Part shown: one piece after another, positions 34,417-37,925 of the stretch
How positions within the stretch are numbered: position 1 is the stretch's first letter
Layout: each line of letters begins with the position of its first letter
Source: Pelagibacteraceae bacterium AG-325-J17
GTDB lineage: Bacteria; Pseudomonadota; Alphaproteobacteria; Pelagibacterales; Pelagibacteraceae
Assembly: GCA_003282825.1 (NCBI GenBank)
Contig: QBYM01000009.1
Coordinates: 1-37,925, forward strand
Length of the DNA: 37,925 bases
Direction: 5' to 3'
Position numbers and translations under genes: made by a program
Notes under the pieces: model-generated
What the model was told of the DNA's origin: nothing
Seen by the model: only the letters and a program-made list of their open reading frames with translations
The model's database searches: none

Positions 34417-34920
34417 ATGAATATTATAATTTATACATTAGTTATATTGGCAGTTTTTTACTTTTTGATGAAGTTTATTAGTAATATTTCATCAAAAAAG
34501 ATATCTAAAAGTATAAGATTCTTAATTGTCTTAGGATTAATTGTTTTAGCAGTTTTATTTGCTATGGGAGGAAAATATTTGTTAACTTTGCCTCTAACCT
34601 TGGCTAGCCTTGCATTATTAAAATTAAAAGGATTATCTCTTTTTCAATTAATATCGCTCTATAGATTGATACAAACTTTGAGACGATCAGGACGATTTTC
34701 ATTTAACCAACCTGGTACCAGAAACTCTTCTTCGATATCTATTCCAGAAGCATATAAGATTTTAAATTTAGATATAAGTAAAAAAATCACCAAAGAAGAA
34801 GTAAATAAAGCTTATGTAAAAATACAAAAAAAAATACATCCAGATATTTCTCCTGAAACCTCAAGACTATCATCAATAGTAAACGAGGCAAAAGATATAG
34901 TTTTAAATGATATTTCTTAA
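34417..34920 (+). CDS. Membrane-anchored J-domain protein
   Basis: This 167-residue protein starts at the ATG at 34417, which leaves a membrane segment (IIIYTLVILAVFYFLMKFI), another hydrophobic stretch (FLIVLGLIVLAVLFAM) and a C-terminal J-domain. AYKILNLD opens the domain and the key HPD is in KKIHPDISPE. J-domains stimulate Hsp70 (DnaK) ATPase, and small alphaproteobacterial membrane J-proteins may recruit DnaK to the membrane, like mitochondrial Tim14. A longer frame from 34315 would run into ptrB and is not preferred. The 3' end overlaps the convergent glycosyltransferase by 4 bases. Confidence 0.82.
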   Translation: MNIIIYTLVILAVFYFLMKFISNISSKKISKSIRFLIVLGLIVLAVLFAMGGKYLLTLPLTLASLALLKLKGLSLFQLISLYRLIQTLRRSGRFSFNQPGTRNSSSISIPEAYKILNLDISKKITKEEVNKAYVKIQKKIHPDISPETSRLSSIVNEAKDIVLNDIS

Positions 34921-34927
34921 TTAAGAA
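34914..34927. repeat. Palindrome spanning two convergent stop codons
   Basis: TTCTTAATTAAGAA is a perfect 14-base palindrome. The TAA stops of the J-domain gene (+) and the glycosyltransferase gene (-) both lie inside it. It may be a by-product of back-to-back stops or a weak terminator. Confidence 0.45.
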
Positions 34928-35876
34928 TTTCTATAACCTTCTTGAATACTTTCTCAGGATTAATTTTTTCTTTTCCATCAGTATGGTGATTTACTGTTTC
35001 TACTCCCTCAGGAATTATTGGAAACATTCTTGAATTATAGTTTCCATAGATTATAGGAGTATCTACCATCAAAGTAATTGTTTTTATACCTAGGGCTGCT
35101 GATAAATGACTAAAGCTACTATCGTTACAAATAGATAAATTACAATTTTTTATAATTGGCAAGGTTTCTTTAATCGAAAAATTATCCAAAGGGAAACAAA
35201 TATTTTTAAATTTAGAGTTTAATATTTCATTCAATATAATTTGCTCTTCATTATTTTTACCAGTAGCAAGAAAAAATTTACAATTTTTAGTTTTTGATAT
35301 TTTTTCGATAACAGATAAAAATATTTTTGATGGGACTCTTTTAGTTGGGCCAGAACCTCCAATACCTAAAAGTATATTTGTTTCATCTTTATTAATGTTA
35401 AATTTTTTAATTGAGTCTAATATTATCGAATTATCTATTTGAATTTCAGGATCTCCTCTAACCTTTAAATTTATTTTATCTATAAAAAATTTTTTTGGGG
35501 TATCAATGATATGTTGATCAGTTTTTTGAAATAATGGATATTGATAAATTTTAGAGATACCAGACAATCTAGCAATTAAATTAAATCTTAAAGATGAATT
35601 AAAAATGAAAATTTTTTCAAAATTTTCCTTCTTCAAATCTTTAATTAAATTGAAGCTACCTATAAAGCCTTTATGCTTATTGTTATTTTTATCTCTTTCT
35701 AAAGTTATAATCTTATCAATATAATTTGTTTGATGTAAATATTGGTCAGCTTTTGAACTTTCTTTCACAAGTAAACTTATAGGTGAATTATATTTTTCGA
35801 ATAAAGCCTTAATAAAGGGAAGAAAGATTATAGTATCCCCAATTCCCATTCTATTTTGAACTGCTAATATTTTCAT
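34917..35876 (-). CDS. Glycosyltransferase family 9 (heptosyltransferase-like)
   Basis: The 319-residue protein has the GT9 layout. It starts KILAVQNRMGIGDTIIFLPF, has the middle glycine loop LLGIGGSGPTKRVP, and the C-terminal donor site ICNDSSFSHLSAALG. Such enzymes add heptose or other sugars to lipopolysaccharide or other envelope glycans in the cytosol. The frame stays open upstream to 36026, but the ATG at 35876 gives the family's usual start and avoids 101 bases of overlap with the DHDPS-family gene. It is convergent with the J-domain gene. The sugar donor and acceptor are unknown. Confidence 0.85.
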   Translation of the reverse strand: MKILAVQNRMGIGDTIIFLPFIKALFEKYNSPISLLVKESSKADQYLHQTNYIDKIITLERDKNNNKHKGFIGSFNLIKDLKKENFEKIFIFNSSLRFNLIARLSGISKIYQYPLFQKTDQHIIDTPKKFFIDKINLKVRGDPEIQIDNSIILDSIKKFNINKDETNILLGIGGSGPTKRVPSKIFLSVIEKISKTKNCKFFLATGKNNEEQIILNEILNSKFKNICFPLDNFSIKETLPIIKNCNLSICNDSSFSHLSAALGIKTITLMVDTPIIYGNYNSRMFPIIPEGVETVNHHTDGKEKINPEKVFKKVIEILN

Positions 35877-35925
35877 ATGGTATTTATAAACTTTACTAGA
35901 TATATTTTTTATATAAATTTTTATT

Positions 35926-36810
35926 ATGACAAAAATAAGTGGAATATTTGCAGCTACAATGTCAGTTTTTAATTCTGACTTAAGCCTTAATATAAAGAAA
36001 ACAATAGAACATGCTGAAAAGCTCATAGATCAGGGTTGTCATGGAACAGCAATATTTGGAAGTACGGGTCAGGCTCAACTAATATCTGTTTCAGAAAAAA
36101 TCAAACTTCTAAATAATCTTTCAGCCAGTAAATATAAGGACAAGCATTTAATAGGCACAGGCTTAAACTCGTTGACTGAAACAATAAATTTTATGAGAGT
36201 AGCTACTTCACTAAGTTTTAAAAAATTTTTAATTATGCCTCCAGCGTATTACAAGTATGGTGATAAAGAAGTAATACAATTTTACTCAAAAATAATAGAA
36301 GCAGTCCCTTCGTGCAAGATTGTTCTTTATAATTTTGAGAAGCTTTGTGGGTATAAATTTAGTGTAGAATGTGTTGAGGAGCTTGTAAAAAAATTTCCAG
36401 ATCAGATAGTAGGTGTTAAAGACAGTTCTTATAATCTATTTGAAAGTTTAAAATTAGAAAATTTTTCTATTTTTCCTGGTTCAGAACTCAAACTGTTAAA
36501 AGGCCTACAGCTAGGCTGTTCAGGTATAATAACTGCAACTTGTAATGCAACAGCTGAACTTTCTAGAAAAGTTTATGATGATTTTTTTTCTGGCAAGGAA
36601 CAATCTTATAATCAAAAATTGTGTGAGGTAAGAAAAAATTTTGATAAGTATAACCTGATTTCAGGATTACATACCTTTTATTCTAAAGAGAATAAAATTT
36701 ATGAAAATATTTTACCTCCATTAAGACTTTTAAACGCGAATGAGCAAAAAGATTTAATAGATAATTTGAATAATTTAGACTTTAAACTTAATTCTAAAAT
36801 GGCAGCTTGA
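35926..36810 (+). CDS. DHDPS/N-acetylneuraminate lyase superfamily aldolase, substrate unknown
   Basis: The 294-residue (beta/alpha)8 protein belongs to the dihydrodipicolinate synthase superfamily. Lys165 in VGVKDSS is the Schiff-base lysine, Tyr135 in VLYNF the proton carrier, and GSTGQ at 45-49 matches the GTTGE pyruvate loop. The usual YNxPxRT after the Tyr is changed to YNFEKLCGY, so the Arg that binds lysine-pathway substrates in true DapA is missing. Another 2-keto-acid or sugar-acid aldolase or dehydratase is more likely. It diverges from a glycosyltransferase and lies one base upstream of cfa. Confidence 0.85.
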   Translation: MTKISGIFAATMSVFNSDLSLNIKKTIEHAEKLIDQGCHGTAIFGSTGQAQLISVSEKIKLLNNLSASKYKDKHLIGTGLNSLTETINFMRVATSLSFKKFLIMPPAYYKYGDKEVIQFYSKIIEAVPSCKIVLYNFEKLCGYKFSVECVEELVKKFPDQIVGVKDSSYNLFESLKLENFSIFPGSELKLLKGLQLGCSGIITATCNATAELSRKVYDDFFSGKEQSYNQKLCEVRKNFDKYNLISGLHTFYSKENKIYENILPPLRLLNANEQKDLIDNLNNLDFKLNSKMAA

Positions 36811-36811
36811 T

Positions 36812-37925
36812 ATGCAATTAGCTAGATTTTTAAACAAGGTTTTTGAAAAAGGCGGGTTCATTTTGACTGATGCTAATTCAAAAGATTATATAATTGGAGA
36901 ACCTGGAAATAATCCCATGAAATTAAAAATCTTAAAAAAGGATCTTAATTATAAATTATTATTTCACCCAGACTTATATTTTGGTGAGGCCTATACAAAT
37001 GGAGAAATAGTTATTGAAAACGGTTCTCTTACTGATTTTTTAGATTTAGCTTTAATGAATTTTGGAAGAGGAGAATTGAATTTTTTTAGTTATTTAATTA
37101 ACCGTCTAAGAGGCTCATATAGGTACCTAACGAATTTTAATTTTATAAAAAAATCAAAGATGAATGTATCCCATCACTATGATATCTCTGATGATTTGTA
37201 TGATTTATTTTTAGATTCTAAAAGACAGTATTCTTGTGCATATTTTAAAAATGATAATGATACTTTAGAAGTAGCACAAAATAATAAGATCCAACATATA
37301 ATTAAAAAATTAAATATAAAAGATAATCAAAAAGTTTTAGATATAGGTTGTGGTTGGGGTTCATTAGCATTTGATATTGCCAAAGCTGCAAGTTGTGAAG
37401 TCACTGGGATTACTTTATCTGAGAATCAATTTAATTACTGCAATCAAAAAGCTAAAGATTTAAATTTAGAAAATCAGGTAAAGTTTAAGCTAATGGATTA
37501 TAGAGAACTTAATGAAAAATTTGATAGAATAGTGAGTGTAGGGATGTTTGAACATGTAGGAAGAAAGTTTTACAAAAAATTTTTTAAACAAATAGAAAAA
37601 CTTTTGAATGAAGATGGAGTATCTTTAATACACACAATAGGTTCAGTAAATCCACCAAGAGATCCTCATCCATGGATAACTAAATATATTTTTCCAGGAG
37701 GGTATACTCCTAGCTTAAGTGAAGTAACAACTCCGATAGAAAAAGCAGGCTTGATTGTGACTGATATAGAGGTCTTAAGACTTCATTATTCTCACACTTT
37801 GAGACATTGGAAAGAAAATTGCATAAAAAATAAGGAAAAAATTATTAGGATGTTTGATGAGAGATTTTTTAGAATGTGGGAATTCTATCTTGCTGGATGT
37901 GAGATGGCTTTCAAGTGGGGAGATC
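36812..37925 (+). CDS. cfa: Cyclopropane-fatty-acyl-phospholipid synthase, truncated by window edge
   Basis: This gene runs off the right edge, so the last residues are missing; 371 residues are visible. The N-terminal lipid-binding domain (about 1-110) is followed by NVSHHYDISDDLYDLFLD and YSCAYFKN. The SAM site VLDIGCGWGSLAFDIA lies near residue 175, and SVGMFEHVG and FPGGYTPSLSE follow. These are hallmarks of CFA/mycolic-acid methyltransferases, which add a methylene from S-adenosylmethionine to unsaturated fatty acids in phospholipids. The ATG at 36812 follows the previous stop by one base. Start and identity are firm; the C-terminus is outside the window. Confidence 0.93.
   Translation, partial: MQLARFLNKVFEKGGFILTDANSKDYIIGEPGNNPMKLKILKKDLNYKLLFHPDLYFGEAYTNGEIVIENGSLTDFLDLALMNFGRGELNFFSYLINRLRGSYRYLTNFNFIKKSKMNVSHHYDISDDLYDLFLDSKRQYSCAYFKNDNDTLEVAQNNKIQHIIKKLNIKDNQKVLDIGCGWGSLAFDIAKAASCEVTGITLSENQFNYCNQKAKDLNLENQVKFKLMDYRELNEKFDRIVSVGMFEHVGRKFYKKFFKQIEKLLNEDGVSLIHTIGSVNPPRDPHPWITKYIFPGGYTPSLSEVTTPIEKAGLIVTDIEVLRLHYSHTLRHWKENCIKNKEKIIRMFDERFFRMWEFYLAGCEMAFKWGD

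Noticed and set aside
35877..36026. 50-residue N-terminal extension of the family 9 glycosyltransferase
   Set aside because: It would overlap the divergent aldolase gene, and the family's normal N-terminus begins at the ATG at 35876.
1..37925. Mobile elements, CRISPR arrays, tRNA or rRNA genes
   Set aside because: No transposase, integrase, regularly spaced repeat, cloverleaf or rRNA segment was seen; gaps between genes are too short for most of these.

Overview
The window is AT-rich (about 70% A+T by eye), almost completely coding, with very short or overlapping gene junctions, single-copy housekeeping genes and no visible mobile DNA, CRISPR array, rRNA or tRNA. Class I lysyl-tRNA synthetase, RegA/ActR- and ChvG/ChvI-type regulators, a deoxyhypusine-synthase-like polyamine enzyme, an AmgK-MurU pair and the streamlined layout all point to an alphaproteobacterium of the SAR11 clade (Pelagibacterales). 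That placement is inference from gene content and style; no database search was made. No intergenic stretch exceeds about 130 bases. Both edges cut genes: tyrA at the left and a cyclopropane-fatty-acid synthase at the right.

Layout. 2-526: end of tyrA (+). 4082-523: trkH, an ampG-like permease and a cytoplasm-type NlpC/P60 peptidase, tightly packed (-). 4171-7699: class I lysS and pyrD joined by TAATG, then a new promoter with rpmB and a queuosine-precursor transporter joined by TAATG (+). 10809-7702: a polyamine operon of ODC-type decarboxylase, deoxyhypusine-synthase-like enzyme and agmatinase-family ureohydrolase (-). 10932-17188: regA, bioY (-), polA, and chvI-chvG. 17234-20597: ahcY, tsaE, amgK, murU (+). 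21288-20575: gpmA (-). 21337-22312: a VanZ-like protein and a lipoprotein of lytic-transglycosylase type (+). 27569-22302: msrA, sseA, an RND adaptor and an RND pump (-). 27605-29117: an EamA transporter and an AlkA-like glycosylase (+). Then a DUF1330 protein (-), a phosphoribosyltransferase (+) facing an NCS2 purine permease (-), a small lipoprotein (+) facing hsp20 (-), oligopeptidase B (-) diverging from a membrane J-domain protein (+), a family 9 glycosyltransferase (-), and a DHDPS-superfamily lyase followed by cfa (+).

How the genes work together. Several encode cell-wall recovery: AmpG imports muropeptides, the NlpC/P60 enzyme without a signal peptide can trim them in the cytosol, AmgK and MurU return MurNAc to UDP-MurNAc, and a lipoprotein transglycosylase may release the fragments. 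A second theme is polyamines, probably putrescine and homospermidine. A third is purine salvage (NCS2 permease plus phosphoribosyltransferase). Stress and repair are represented by msrA, sseA, hsp20 with a sigma-32-like promoter, alkA and polA.

The most unusual points are an RND adaptor whose lipoyl halves are joined without the alpha-helical hairpin, the three-gene polyamine operon with its odd T8G6 leader, a near-leaderless promoter arrangement at rpmB, and a DHDPS-family enzyme with an altered active-site loop. No completely unknown multigene system was found.
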